A stretch of 64,000 bases of DNA from assembly GCA_028281665.1 (NCBI GenBank), contig JANQJK010000010.1, positions 62,001 through 126,000 on the forward strand, given 5' to 3'. The notes under the pieces were generated by a model. That model saw only the letters and a list, made by a program, of their open reading frames with translations, had not been told where the DNA came from and did no database searches. This document shows positions 55,792 through 64,000 of this stretch, one piece after another (position 1 is the first letter of the stretch; each line of letters begins with the position of its first letter). Source of the stretch: Hyphococcus sp. Its GTDB lineage: Bacteria; Pseudomonadota; Alphaproteobacteria; Caulobacterales; Parvularculaceae. The position numbers and the translations under genes are program-made.

Positions 55792-56745
55792 CTATCGCAC
55801 AGGCGTCGATCTGGCGAGCGGGGCCGTGGCCGCGAACAATATGGCGTTAAACAGCTGGGAAAGACCGGCCTCGGCGACCAGCATGCCCGCGACGGCGGCC
55901 TCGGGCATGCCGACGATCGGAGACAGGGTCAACGCGGCGGTGAGGTATACGACGTCCTGATTGGGCAGGAAGGGGATCCGGGACAGGACGAGCTGCATGG
56001 CGATAAAAACGAGCCAGGCCTGCAACGCGGCGCCCGGCAGCGCCGCGGCGTACATCGCTGCATGAAGGCCGATAATCAGTACCTGGCGGACGCCATGCAC
56101 CGTGAGGAGCACCGGCATGACCCCTTGCGGCAGCGCCAGCAGGCGCCGCCGGAACACCACGACCAGAACGGCGAGGGTCGCCGCGCTCAGGAAGGCGAGG
56201 GCGAATAACAGCCCGGCGCCCGGAAAGGCCTCAAGCCCGGCGCGCAAACCGTCGGTCGCCGCAAGGAAGAAGATCAGCAGTACCGTGGCGCTGTTCGAGG
56301 TAAAGGCGGAAAGGAGATTGTTGTCCTTCACGCCGACGATGATTTTCTTGTCGGAAAGGTTAAGCCGCCGGCGCGCCCAGAGCGTTAAAAACGCTTCGCC
56401 GGAATAACCCATCACGGCGAAATTATAGACGCGCTTTCTGATGAACACGAAAAAGTGTTTCAGGAGCGGGCGCTGCCAGACGATTTCATAGATCGCCAGC
56501 TCCGACACGGGCAGCGCCAGAAACCGCAATACAAAGAAAATGTAAAACCACGGCGATTGCGGCAGGTTGTCGAGAACCTCGCCCCAGCCGACATTGGTCA
56601 GCCGGTAAAGGAGGTAGGCGACGACGCCGGCGAAAATCGTATAGCGGGTGATCTTCAGGGCGCGCTGAACGTCGTCGCGTTCGCGCAAGGCGGCCCACCG
56701 GCCGCTGACGCGCGCTCCCACCGCCGTCCAGTTGATCAACGCCAT
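55792..56745 (-). CDS. Flippase-like integral membrane protein (LPG synthase TM-domain family)
   Basis: A ~317-residue protein of the lysylphosphatidylglycerol-synthase transmembrane/UPF0104 family, with about eight helices and the pattern PVSELAIYEIVWQRPLLKHF, GYSGEAFLTLWARRRL, LSAFTSNSATVLLIFFLAA and SRIPFLPNQDVVYLTAALTL. Members include glycolipid or isoprenoid-linked sugar flippases. I prefer ATG at 56745 (MALINWTAVG). The longest frame starts at 56823, but that start would overlap the ATG of the divergent glycosyltransferase. It is the first of four adjacent glycoconjugate genes. Confidence 0.78.
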   Translation of the reverse strand: MALINWTAVGARVSGRWAALRERDDVQRALKITRYTIFAGVVAYLLYRLTNVGWGEVLDNLPQSPWFYIFFVLRFLALPVSELAIYEIVWQRPLLKHFFVFIRKRVYNFAVMGYSGEAFLTLWARRRLNLSDKKIIVGVKDNNLLSAFTSNSATVLLIFFLAATDGLRAGLEAFPGAGLLFALAFLSAATLAVLVVVFRRRLLALPQGVMPVLLTVHGVRQVLIIGLHAAMYAAALPGAALQAWLVFIAMQLVLSRIPFLPNQDVVYLTAALTLSPIVGMPEAAVAGMLVAEAGLSQLFNAILFAATAPLARSTPVR

Positions 56746-56821
56746 CCGCAGTTTCTTTTCATTGTCCGACCAACTAGAAGCGGCCCGGGCGATAAGAAAC
56801 AGCAGCCGGGCGCGACGAAGC

Positions 56822-57664
56822 ATGACTGCCTACAAGACCGGGACAGATGGGGCAACGCCGGCGGACCGGACCGGGCGCTGGAGCGTCGTCATCCCCGCCT
56901 ATAACGAGGAGGTCTTCCTCCCCGCGACCCTGAAATCCCTTCTGGAGCAGACCGTATCGGACGCCGTCATTATCCTCGTCGACAACAAATCGACGGACAA
57001 GACCCGCGCCATTATGGAACAGGCCGCGGCGGACAACCCGGGCCGGACAATCCGCATTCTGTCCGACGATCGTCCCGGACGCATCCAGGCGCTTGAAACC
57101 GGGATCGCCGCCACTGAAACGGAACTGGTCGCTCTTTGCGATGCGGATACGATTTATCCGCCGGAATATCTCGCCCGCGCCGAGCGGCTTTTCGACCGGG
57201 GCGAGGACGTCGTCGCGGCCTTTGCGTTTGGCGTCTATTCCGACGCCGGTCCGTTTGCGTCGTGGTTTGCCAAGACGAAAGGGGCCGCCGTCGCATGGCT
57301 CCTGCGCAATCAGGGTCACACGGGCGGCTACGGCCAGTGCTTTCGCATGTCTGTGATGAAAAAGACCGGGGGTTATGCGCAGGCGATCTGGCCATACACC
57401 GTCGCCGATCATGAATTGTCTCATCGCGTCGCGAAGCATGGACGCATTCTGTACGATCGCGACCACTGGTGCCTGACGTCGGCGCGGCGCGCCGATCGCG
57501 GCAGAATCGATTGGACGCTGCCCGAACGGCTTATGTACAACTTCATGCCGGCGTTCGGGCGCGACTGGTTTTTCTACAGGTTTCTGGAGCCGCGCCTGAA
57601 GGCGCGCAAATTTTTCAATTCCAATCTGCGCGATCGGGACTGGGACGATAAGGCGCCTGTTTAG
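56822..57664 (+). CDS. Glycosyltransferase family 2
   Basis: A 280-residue GT-A fold inverting glycosyltransferase. It has WSVVIPAYNEEVFLPATLKS near residue 20, VDNKSTDKT, ALCDADTIYPPEYL (DxD metal motif near 105), GGYGQCFRMSVMKKTGGY near 170 and the YTVADHELSHRV acceptor-side acid near 196. There is no membrane segment, so it acts at the cytoplasmic side, perhaps on a lipid-linked acceptor. The frame is open back to 56732, so the start is not certain. The stop shares TTAG with the stop of the convergent GT4 gene. Confidence 0.88.
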   Translation: MTAYKTGTDGATPADRTGRWSVVIPAYNEEVFLPATLKSLLEQTVSDAVIILVDNKSTDKTRAIMEQAAADNPGRTIRILSDDRPGRIQALETGIAATETELVALCDADTIYPPEYLARAERLFDRGEDVVAAFAFGVYSDAGPFASWFAKTKGAAVAWLLRNQGHTGGYGQCFRMSVMKKTGGYAQAIWPYTVADHELSHRVAKHGRILYDRDHWCLTSARRADRGRIDWTLPERLMYNFMPAFGRDWFFYRFLEPRLKARKFFNSNLRDRDWDDKAPV

Positions 57665-58845
57665 GCGGCGACGCGGGCGACGCGTTTTTCTTCCGCCAGC
57701 TTCGCATAATGTCCGAACAGAATTTCAAAATGATCTGTCGGCGTATTGATGCGTTTTGCGCCGGCGCGCGCCGCTGTCGTCAGGGTGCGCCAGTCGCGAT
57801 CGGTGATACGCTTCATGGCGGCGTGAAGCGCCGACGCATCGCCTGCACGATAGGTCTCGGCATAGGTCGGATGCGTCAGCTCCGCGGCGCCGCCCATATC
57901 CGGCGTGATCAGCGGCAGGCCGGAAGCGAGCGCTTCGGCGACGACGAGGCCGAAGGTTTCCGCGGCCCCGCCATGGAGAAAGTAATCCCCGCTGGCGAGC
58001 AGGCGGGCGAGCCGGCTGCGGTCGCGAATGGGGCCTGCAACATGGACGCCGGGCGCCCCGGCGGCGCGTTTTTCCACGGAGCGCCGGTTCGGCCCGTCGC
58101 CAATAAGATAGAGCCCGGCCGGTTGATCTTTTGCAAAGGCTTCAAAGCCGCGGATCATGGCGCCGATGCGTTTTTCCGGGTGGTGACGGCTGACGGCGAC
58201 AAAGAGCTTCGCCTTCGGGTCGCGCACGCCGCAGGCAAGCAGCATTTCGTTGCGCGCCGCGTCGCTGCGCAGTTCGTAAGAGAAAAGCGCCTTGTCGACG
58301 CCCATGGGCGCATGCACCGTGCGTTTGACGCCGTAATTCTCAAGACGTTCTGCAAGCCAGTCGCCGCCGACGACAACGGAATCGAACTGGTCGGTGAGGC
58401 GGCGAAGATAGGCCCAGAACCAGAAACAGAGCCGGTCGACGGTTCGTGCACTGAGGAATGGCGTCAGGAACGTCTGCGGGTAAACCGCAACCGGGTCCTG
58501 GTGAGTGAACATGACTTTCGGCGCCGTCCCCGGCCAGCCCGCGGCGATCCATGCGCCGCGCCATGTGGATGACGCTTCGACAAGATCCGGACCGAGTTCA
58601 TTAAGGATCTGATGAACGGGCGCCGATCGCCAGAACAGATGGTAACGCGGATCCGGCGCCAGCGTCGGCGATTTCACCCAGATCACTTCGCCGCCATGTC
58701 GCGTCTCGCGGCGATCTTCCGGACCCGGCGCAATAATACTGACCCATTGTCCGAGGCGCGCAGCCGCTTCGAGCTTCTGGTCGACATACGTTTTCACGCC
58801 GCCGCCATGCTCGCTGTAGAATTCGCAGATATCGGCTATCCGCAT
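57661..58845 (-). CDS. Glycosyltransferase family 4
   Basis: A 394-residue GT-B fold retaining glycosyltransferase. The N-terminal acceptor domain begins MRIADICEFYSEHGGGVKTY (Gly loop near residue 14). The C-terminal nucleotide-sugar domain has AVSRHHPEKRIGAMIRGFEA, LIGDGPNRRSVEKRA near 245, DYFLHGGAAETFGLVVAEAL (E-x7-E motif near 290) and LITPDMGGAAELT. ATG at 58845 is chosen by the family start; the frame extends to 58938. The donor and acceptor are unknown. It is 43 bases downstream of a second GT4 gene. Confidence 0.9.
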   Translation of the reverse strand: MRIADICEFYSEHGGGVKTYVDQKLEAAARLGQWVSIIAPGPEDRRETRHGGEVIWVKSPTLAPDPRYHLFWRSAPVHQILNELGPDLVEASSTWRGAWIAAGWPGTAPKVMFTHQDPVAVYPQTFLTPFLSARTVDRLCFWFWAYLRRLTDQFDSVVVGGDWLAERLENYGVKRTVHAPMGVDKALFSYELRSDAARNEMLLACGVRDPKAKLFVAVSRHHPEKRIGAMIRGFEAFAKDQPAGLYLIGDGPNRRSVEKRAAGAPGVHVAGPIRDRSRLARLLASGDYFLHGGAAETFGLVVAEALASGLPLITPDMGGAAELTHPTYAETYRAGDASALHAAMKRITDRDWRTLTTAARAGAKRINTPTDHFEILFGHYAKLAEEKRVARVAA

Positions 58846-58888
58846 CGTCGCCCGCCCTCTTCTGTGTCGTGTCCGCCCATGATTTTTG

Positions 58889-60085
58889 TTACGCCGCCTT
58901 TGGCAGCGTGTTGTCGGGTCGCCCCGCCCCGCCCTCAAAAGTCGTCATGGCGTCGCGGTAATTGTGGATCAGGTCGTCGAGCACTGCGTCCCAGGAATAT
59001 GTCAGCGCTTTCTCGCGGCCGGCCGCGCCCATTTCCGCGCGCAGCTCCGCGTCGCCGGCAAGGCGCGTCAGTTTCTCAGTGAAATCCTCGACATTGTCCT
59101 GAGCGATGAAACCGGTCGTTCCGTCATCGACCAGCGAAAGGCTCCCGGCGGCGTTGGCGCAAAGGGCCGGCCGGCCGGACGCCATGGCTTCGAGCGTGAC
59201 CTGGCCGAAGGTTTCGGTAATTGACGGATTGAAGAAAATGTCGCCGCTGGCATAGGAGCGTGCGAGGTCTTCGCCGCCCTGATGTCCTAGGAAGACGCCG
59301 TCCGGGCAACGCTCTTCGAAAGAGTCACGCTCCGGGCCGCCGCCCACAATCAGCGCCCGCAAATTCGGATGCGCCTTGCGCGCCGCCGCAAGGCTTCGGG
59401 CGAAATGGTCGATGCCTTTTTCCAGGACGAGCCGTCCCACAAACAGCACCGCGATGTCGCCGTCATCGAGCCCCATAGACCGGCGCCATTCCACGTCGCG
59501 CTTTTCCGGGTTGAACAGCGCGCTGTCGACCCCGCGGGTCCACAAGCGCATCTCGCGGCCAATGCCGTCGCGCAAAAGTTCGTCGGCCATGGACTGGGAC
59601 GGCGGATAGACATGCTCGCAGCGGCCGTAGAAATACCGCATGTATTTCGTCAGGTACTTTTCCGCCCAGGCGGCGCCGTAATAGCGCGGGTAGGTGTCAA
59701 AGCGCGTGTGAAACGACGCGACGGCGGGAATGTTGTTCCTGCGCGCATAGTTGAGCGCCCCGAGCCCGCCAAGATCGGGCGCGGCGATATGGATAAGGGT
59801 CGGCGCGAAATCGGCCAGGCGTTTTTTTGATGCGCCGTGCAGACCGATCGCGATCCGGTATTCCGGCCGGCGCGGCGCGGGGCAGGACGGCAGCGATACG
59901 AGCTCGCCGGCGTGGTCGAGATAGCTGTCCTTCGATGTCGGCGCGAACACCAGCACGTCATGGCCGCGCTTTTCCAGATGCGCCACCAGCTTGTTCAGCG
60001 CGCGCACGGGCCCGTCCATCACGTAATTGTAGTTGCCGGAAAAGAGCGCGACGCGCAGCTTGTCCGTTGTGGGCTCCGTTGTCAT
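58889..60085 (-). CDS. Glycosyltransferase family 4
   Basis: A 398-residue GT-B enzyme. It begins with VALFSGNYNYVMDGPVRALN and has LIHIAAPDLGGLGALNYARR and SFHTRFDTYPRYYG, which is similar to SQD2/MgtA-like transferases that glycosylate diacylglycerol. The donor domain has FVGRLVLEKGIDHFARSLAA near residue 215, LIVGGGPERDSFEE and FFNPSITETFGQVTLEAMAS (E-x7-E near 295). A glycolipid product is a reasonable inference. It is upstream of the other GT4 gene in the same direction, and gshB lies 64 bases further upstream. Confidence 0.9.
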   Translation of the reverse strand: MTTEPTTDKLRVALFSGNYNYVMDGPVRALNKLVAHLEKRGHDVLVFAPTSKDSYLDHAGELVSLPSCPAPRRPEYRIAIGLHGASKKRLADFAPTLIHIAAPDLGGLGALNYARRNNIPAVASFHTRFDTYPRYYGAAWAEKYLTKYMRYFYGRCEHVYPPSQSMADELLRDGIGREMRLWTRGVDSALFNPEKRDVEWRRSMGLDDGDIAVLFVGRLVLEKGIDHFARSLAAARKAHPNLRALIVGGGPERDSFEERCPDGVFLGHQGGEDLARSYASGDIFFNPSITETFGQVTLEAMASGRPALCANAAGSLSLVDDGTTGFIAQDNVEDFTEKLTRLAGDAELRAEMGAAGREKALTYSWDAVLDDLIHNYRDAMTTFEGGAGRPDNTLPKAA

Positions 60086-60149
60086 GGCGCCTCGCTGACG
60101 TGATGCAGCGCCGCATCCGGTTGCAGAGAGGGAGTGTGGCGCGCGTCGA

Positions 60150-61094
60150 TCATTTTTCCAGTCGTCCCTCTACCCAGTCCCAGAGCAGGGCGGAAATGTC
60201 GGCGCCGCCGAAGCGGCGGACTTCCTGCACGCCGGTGGGAGACGTGACGTTGATTTCGGTCAGATAGTCGCCGATGACGTCAATGCCGGCGAATACGAGG
60301 CCGCGTTCCTTCAGCGCCGGCCCGATGGCGTCGCAGATTTCCTGATCGCGCGCATTCATCTCCACCGCTTCCGCACGGCCGCCCACATGCATGTTTGAGC
60401 GGGTCTCGCCTTTTGCAGGCACGCGGTTGATCGCGCCCACCGCCTCGCCATCGAGGAGAATGATTCGCTTATCGCCGCTCGACACAGCCGGAATGAATTT
60501 CTGCGCAATCATCGGTTCGCGATAGGTCTGTACAAAGAGTTCCAACAGGGCGTTGAAATTCCCGTCGTCCGGCTTCACCCGAAACACCCCTTCGCCGCCA
60601 TTGCCGTAAAGAGGCTTTACGATGATGTCGCCATGTTCACGCCGGAAATCCCGCACTGAATTCATATCACGGGTGATCATCGTCGGCGGCGTCAGGCCTT
60701 CAAATTCTGTTACGAAAAGTTTCTCCGGAGCGTCTCGAATGGCCCGCGGATCGTTAAGAACCAGTGTTTCGGGCGTCAGTCTCTCCAGGATTTGAGCGGC
60801 CGTGATGTAGGCCATGTTGAAGGGCGGGTCCTGCCGGATGAGGACGACGTCGGTTTCGCGAAGATCGTGCAGCGCCGGGTCGGAAAGGTTAACGTGGGCG
60901 CCCTGTTCGCGCTTTATGGCGTCAATGCGCTGGGTGCGGGCGCGCACGGCGCCGTCATAGAGATAAAGGGAATCCGGTCCGTAAACGGAGACTTCGTGGC
61001 CGCGCGAGAACGCTTCGAGCGCCATGTCGAAGGTCGTGTCCGCATGGACGTCTACATGCTCGATCGGGTCCATCTGGATAGCGATTTTCAACAT
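60150..61094 (-). CDS. gshB: Glutathione synthetase
   Basis: GshB joins gamma-glutamylcysteine and glycine with ATP. The 314-residue product has the N-terminal KIAIQMDPIEHVDVHADTTF, the hinge VLIRQDPPFNMAYITA near residue 85, and the ATP-grasp domain with IIVKPLYGNGGEGVFRV near 155, MIAQKFIPAVSSGDKRIILL and ITEINVTSPTGVQEV near 280. Its product glutathione is used by the GST at 41.5 kb. Placement next to BON-yraN-rsmI is conserved in alphaproteobacteria. Confidence 0.96.
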   Translation of the reverse strand: MLKIAIQMDPIEHVDVHADTTFDMALEAFSRGHEVSVYGPDSLYLYDGAVRARTQRIDAIKREQGAHVNLSDPALHDLRETDVVLIRQDPPFNMAYITAAQILERLTPETLVLNDPRAIRDAPEKLFVTEFEGLTPPTMITRDMNSVRDFRREHGDIIVKPLYGNGGEGVFRVKPDDGNFNALLELFVQTYREPMIAQKFIPAVSSGDKRIILLDGEAVGAINRVPAKGETRSNMHVGGRAEAVEMNARDQEICDAIGPALKERGLVFAGIDVIGDYLTEINVTSPTGVQEVRRFGGADISALLWDWVEGRLEK

Positions 61095-61154
61095 GGGCCG
61101 GCTCCTTGAATGGTTGAATGGTCATTGGCGTGCTGTCTCGCCCGCCATTTGCGG

Positions 61155-61703
61155 CTATTGCGGATCGTCCGGGGCGCCCACGGCGACATAGCTGACGACC
61201 CTGTCGACGCCCCCGATGGTCCGGGCGAGCGACACGGCCTCTTTCAGTTCTTCTTCAGTGCGGGCCGCGCCGATCAGATAAACGGTCCCGCGCGAGACGG
61301 CGACCTTGTATCGGGTCGACACGACGTCGCCGTCGGCGATCAGCTTTGCTTTCAGCGTTTGGTCGATGCGCGTATCGGCAAGCCCCTGTCCGAATGACGT
61401 TCGCTCGCCGACGATCACTTCATCGATCACCTGATCAACGCCGTCTGCTTTCCAGGCGTTTTCGATCAGCTTGGCGCGTCCGGTTTCCGTGCGCATGGCG
61501 CCGGTGAGCATCAGGCGGCCTTCGTAAAGGGTGATGTCGATGTCGCCATAGTCATGGGTGCGATCGGTGAAGAGAATGCCTTTGAGGTCGGCATTGCCGG
61601 CAATGTCGGAGAAGCTCTCATCGAGGGAACGGCTGGATGCGCAGGCCGCGGCGGCAAGCATCGCGAAAAGAGCGAGGGCGGTGCGAAGAGGGGTCTTGGA
61701 CAT
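61155..61703 (-). CDS. Lipoprotein with two BON domains
   Basis: A 182-residue lipoprotein: signal peptide with a lipobox (AAAACAS, Cys near residue 21), then two BON domains (~38-98: YGDIDITLYEGRLMLTGAMR; ~112-172: STRYKVAVSRGTVYLIGAAR). BON domains bind phospholipid head groups, and the DolP/OsmY group helps keep the outer membrane intact. ATG at 61703 has AAAGGTGATGTA before it; the extension to 61814 is shadow of yraN. DolP (YraP) is likewise encoded near yraN, rsmI and lpoA in E. coli. Confidence 0.9.
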   Translation of the reverse strand: MSKTPLRTALALFAMLAAAACASSRSLDESFSDIAGNADLKGILFTDRTHDYGDIDITLYEGRLMLTGAMRTETGRAKLIENAWKADGVDQVIDEVIVGERTSFGQGLADTRIDQTLKAKLIADGDVVSTRYKVAVSRGTVYLIGAARTEEELKEAVSLARTIGGVDRVVSYVAVGAPDDPQ

Positions 61704-61732
61704 TACATCACCTTTGGTTTGTTTGGGTTGCG

Positions 61733-62116
61733 TCATTCGCCGAACCGCCAGGCGGCGCGCAAATGCCGAACACGCCAGGGCGCGACGGCGACGATATCGT
61801 AACGCATCTCGCAATCGGCAAGGCGGGGGTGGCGGGCGATGAACATGTCTGCGGCCCTTTCGATCCGGCGACGGGCCTGCGCCGTCACAGCGCCGGCCGC
61901 ATTATCGAGCGCAGCGCGGCTTTTCACTTCGACGAAGACGACGATGCGGTTCCGCCGAGCGACGAGATCGATCTCGCCGCTATGGGCGCGGTAACGGCGC
62001 GCCAGAATGCGGTAGCCTTTGAGTTGCAGAAAAAGGCCGGCGGCCCATTCGGATCTCCGGCCGAACCGCTCCGATCGACGCCGCGCCGCCTTTTCGTTCG
62101 TTGCTCCCGCCGTCAC
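61733..62116 (-). CDS. YraN/UPF0102 family nuclease-fold protein
   Basis: A 127-residue protein with the restriction-endonuclease-like core: RRSEWAAGLFLQLKGYRILA, RYRAHSGEIDLVARR and VVFVEVKSRAAL, giving the E...D...ExK arrangement. The biological role of the family is unsettled. The start is GTG at 62116, overlapping the rsmI stop as GTGA, so the two are translated together. Confidence 0.9.
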   Translation of the reverse strand: MTAGATNEKAARRRSERFGRRSEWAAGLFLQLKGYRILARRYRAHSGEIDLVARRNRIVVFVEVKSRAALDNAAGAVTAQARRRIERAADMFIARHPRLADCEMRYDIVAVAPWRVRHLRAAWRFGE

Positions 62117-62979
62117 GGTTTTTCGCCCGGCGCCGCATTATCGCGAAGGGCGAGGGCGCGCTCATAAGCGATGCGTCTCGGCATGCTGAACTTTTCCGCG
62201 GCCGCCGCGGCCGCTTCCTTGACGCTCATTTGCGAGAGTGCGCCGCACAGAAAGGAGTTGACTTCACTCTCGTCCGGCGCCGCTTCAGCCTTTGGAAACA
62301 CGAGAACCACGATTTCGCCCTTCGGCGTTGCGTCTGCAAAGTCCGATGCGAGGGTTCCGAGGGCGCCCCGGTAAAAAGTTTCATGAATTTTTGTCAACTC
62401 GCGCGCGACGACAGCCTCGCGGTCGCCCAGCGCGTCCTTCATGTCGGCAAGGCTGTCTCCCAGCCGGTTGCCGGTCTCGTAAAAAACCAGCGTGCCCCGC
62501 GTATCTGCGAAGCCATCGAAAAACTTCCGCCGGGCGCCTTTTTTCGGCGGCGGAAATCCGCCGAAGGTAAAACGGTCGGAAGGCGCGCCCGATGCGCTCA
62601 AGGCTGCAATTACGGCAGACGGCCCCGGAACCGGAAACACGTCAACGCCCGCCTCTACCGCTTCGCGCACCAGTTTAAATCCGGGATCGGCGATCAGCGG
62701 CGTCCCGGCGTCGGAGACGAGGCAAACGGCCCCGCCGCTCTCCAGACGTTTCACAATCTCCGGCCGGACCCGCGCCGCGTTGTGTTCCTGATAAGCCGTG
62801 CGCGGGGTTTTGATGTCGTATGCGGCGCAAAGCTTTGCGGTCTGGCGGGTGTCTTCGCAGAGGATCAGATCGGCGCCCTTCATAATTTCAACGGCGCGGT
62901 AGGTGATGTCGCCAAGATTGCCGATGGGCGTCGCGGTCACATAAAGGCCGGGTTTCAGGGATATCGCATCCTCTCTCAT
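62113..62979 (-). CDS. rsmI: 16S rRNA (cytidine1402-2'-O)-methyltransferase
   Basis: RsmI 2'-O-methylates C1402 in the 30S decoding centre. The 288-residue product has the tetrapyrrole-methylase fold: LYVTATPIGNLGDITYRAVE near residue 11, LCEDTRQT near 38, CLVSDAGTPLIADPGFKLV near 82 and VPGPSAVIAALSASG near 112. A small C-terminal helical domain follows. I prefer ATG at 62979 (MREDAISLKPG); TTG at 63015 would add 12 residues. Divergent from the LpoA-like gene. Confidence 0.94.
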   Translation of the reverse strand: MREDAISLKPGLYVTATPIGNLGDITYRAVEIMKGADLILCEDTRQTAKLCAAYDIKTPRTAYQEHNAARVRPEIVKRLESGGAVCLVSDAGTPLIADPGFKLVREAVEAGVDVFPVPGPSAVIAALSASGAPSDRFTFGGFPPPKKGARRKFFDGFADTRGTLVFYETGNRLGDSLADMKDALGDREAVVARELTKIHETFYRGALGTLASDFADATPKGEIVVLVFPKAEAAPDESEVNSFLCGALSQMSVKEAAAAAAEKFSMPRRIAYERALALRDNAAPGEKP

Positions 62980-63176
62980 GGGCTCTTGATGGGACCGGCG
63001 CAGGGTCTTCGTCAAATGGCGGGTTCCGCCAAAAGGGTTCGCGCGCCGCGCCTGCGTTGTTTACCGGCGCGGCGGGGCGGGCTAGTTTCCGCCGGGCCGC
63101 GCCCGGCGCGGCGATCAGGGCAGCGACCAGGGATGTCGCCGGGCGCCGGCGGATTAGGGACAGAGGGACTTCGGAT

Positions 63177-64000
63177 ATGGGATTGAGACTGGCGGCGCTG
63201 TTAAAGGCCGGCGTAGTGATTGCGGTCTCCGCCGCGCTTCTGGCTTGCGAGACCTCCGCGCCGACACGGACCACCGGACCGGTGATTTCCCAGCCGGACG
63301 ACCGCCCCGTCGTCGAGCCCCTTCCGGAACCGGAATTTGAAGAAAAGACGCGCTATGACCGGCGCGGCTTTGTCCGCCCCCGTCATCTGCGCGATGACGA
63401 GCCGGTGCGCGTTGCGCTGCTTCTTCCGTTCACTGCGCCTAATGAGGCGGCCCGGAAAGTCGCCTCGGCGATGTTCGATGCGGCCCAGCTTGCCGCTTTT
63501 GACGCCGGCGACAATCGCTTTCTCCTGATCCCCAAAGATACGAAGGGCCGGCCGGACGGCGCCGCCGCGGCGGCGCGCTCGGCGCTGGCCGACGGCGCGG
63601 AGATCATTCTCGGGCCGCTTTTTTCTGAATCGACTGCGGCGACTGCGCCCGTCGCGCGTGCAGCGGATGCGCCGATGATTGCGTTTTCGTCGGACCTGAA
63701 AGTTGCGGGCGACGGCGTTTATCTTTTGAGCTTCCCGCCGGAACTCGAAATCCAGCGCGTCACCGATTTCGCCATGCAGCAGGAAATCTCGCGGTTCGGT
63801 CTCCTGGCGCCGCTCAGCGAATATGGATCGCGGGTCTCAGGCGCCTTTGCTCAGGAAGTTTTTTCCCGCGGCGGCGTCATTGTTCATGAGGAGCGCTATC
63901 AGCAGGAGCCGGAACTCATGCTGGAGCCCGCCAAGCGGCTTGCGCGATACTCAAAGCAGATCGTTCCCCTTGAACTGCGCCACGAGTTTGACGGCGACCG
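63177..64000 (+). CDS. LpoA-like penicillin-binding protein activator (3' end outside window)
   Basis: The frame is open from ATG 63177 to the window end (274 codons seen). It is a lipoprotein: basic MGLRLAALLK start and lipobox LLAC near residue 23. A Pro/Glu-rich linker follows, then a periplasmic-binding-protein-like domain from about residue 80 (VRVALLLPFTAPNEAARKVA, ILGPLFSESTAATAPVARAA, RFGLLAPLSEYGSRVSGAFA), as in the C-terminal half of LpoA/YraM. LpoA activates PBP1A from the outer membrane. The TPR-like N-terminal half of enterobacterial LpoA is absent, as usual for alphaproteobacteria. The rsmI neighbour supports the call. Confidence 0.85.
   Translation, partial: MGLRLAALLKAGVVIAVSAALLACETSAPTRTTGPVISQPDDRPVVEPLPEPEFEEKTRYDRRGFVRPRHLRDDEPVRVALLLPFTAPNEAARKVASAMFDAAQLAAFDAGDNRFLLIPKDTKGRPDGAAAAARSALADGAEIILGPLFSESTAATAPVARAADAPMIAFSSDLKVAGDGVYLLSFPPELEIQRVTDFAMQQEISRFGLLAPLSEYGSRVSGAFAQEVFSRGGVIVHEERYQQEPELMLEPAKRLARYSKQIVPLELRHEFDGD

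Overview
The window is a 64 kb piece of a GC-rich alphaproteobacterial chromosome. It is almost entirely core genome and very densely packed. The group is indicated by an alphaproteobacterial-type IF-2, an atpHAGDC cluster kept apart from the F0 genes and placed after priA, FlbT, the order obgE-nadD-rsfS-rlmH-envC-ctpA-rppH, the succinylase DAP branch (dapD/dapE), and rsmI-yraN-BON-gshB opposite an LpoA-like lipoprotein. The content would fit a Parvularculales or Hyphomonadales-like lineage, but that placement is inference. I see no tRNA, rRNA, CRISPR array, transposase or prophage.

Layout. 1-8.4 kb: translation and RNA-decay block infB (5' end missing), rbfA, truB, rpsO, pnp, interrupted by a GNAT/TrpF-like pair and by a short-chain dehydrogenase. 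8.6-11.7 kb: DUF885 lipoprotein, dUTPase, a frameshifted DUF2905 gene, and a small zinc-finger protein. 11.7-16.8 kb: RmuC-like protein opposite def-fmt-truA. 16.1-20.7 kb (minus): membrane protein, dapE, dapD, pyrimidine nucleotidase, DUF1036 protein. 20.7-29.0 kb: priA, a PagL-like lipid A deacylase, then atpHAGDC with two pairs of hairpin repeats between its genes. 29.0-31.1 kb: an AT-richer islet with an unrecognised gene, a LuxR-type helix-turn-helix-only protein and a full LuxR-type regulator. 31.1-40.2 kb (minus): RluA-type synthase, rppH, polysaccharide deacetylase, ctpA, envC, rlmH, rsfS, egtD, nadD, obgE.

40.3-48.0 kb: old yellow enzyme, GST, lolA, a candidate small RNA with its own promoter and terminator, an unknown protein, TauE/SafE permease, exonuclease III, a kynureninase-like PLP enzyme, a universal stress protein and a SpoU methyltransferase. 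48.1-53.3 kb: MarR regulator with a histone H1-like tail, Nudix hydrolase, YciB/IspZ, ftsY, mtaB, flbT. 53.4-60.1 kb: envelope block with lptG, lptF, a flippase-like membrane protein and three glycosyltransferases. 60.1-64 kb: gshB, BON lipoprotein, yraN, rsmI, and a divergent LpoA-like lipoprotein cut by the window end.

Most genes serve translation, ribosome maturation, energy and envelope biogenesis. I do not see one clear new multi-gene defence or mobile system. The best leads are smaller: the 43.2 kb small RNA; the LuxR islet with a strong promoter and a dyad at its start site; the orphan flbT with a perfect 9-11-9 inverted repeat; the MarR protein with a lysine-rich tail and two palindromes in its divergent promoter region; an in-frame TGA at the start of lolA; an orphan egtD inside a ribosome-silencing operon; and the flippase/glycosyltransferase cluster.
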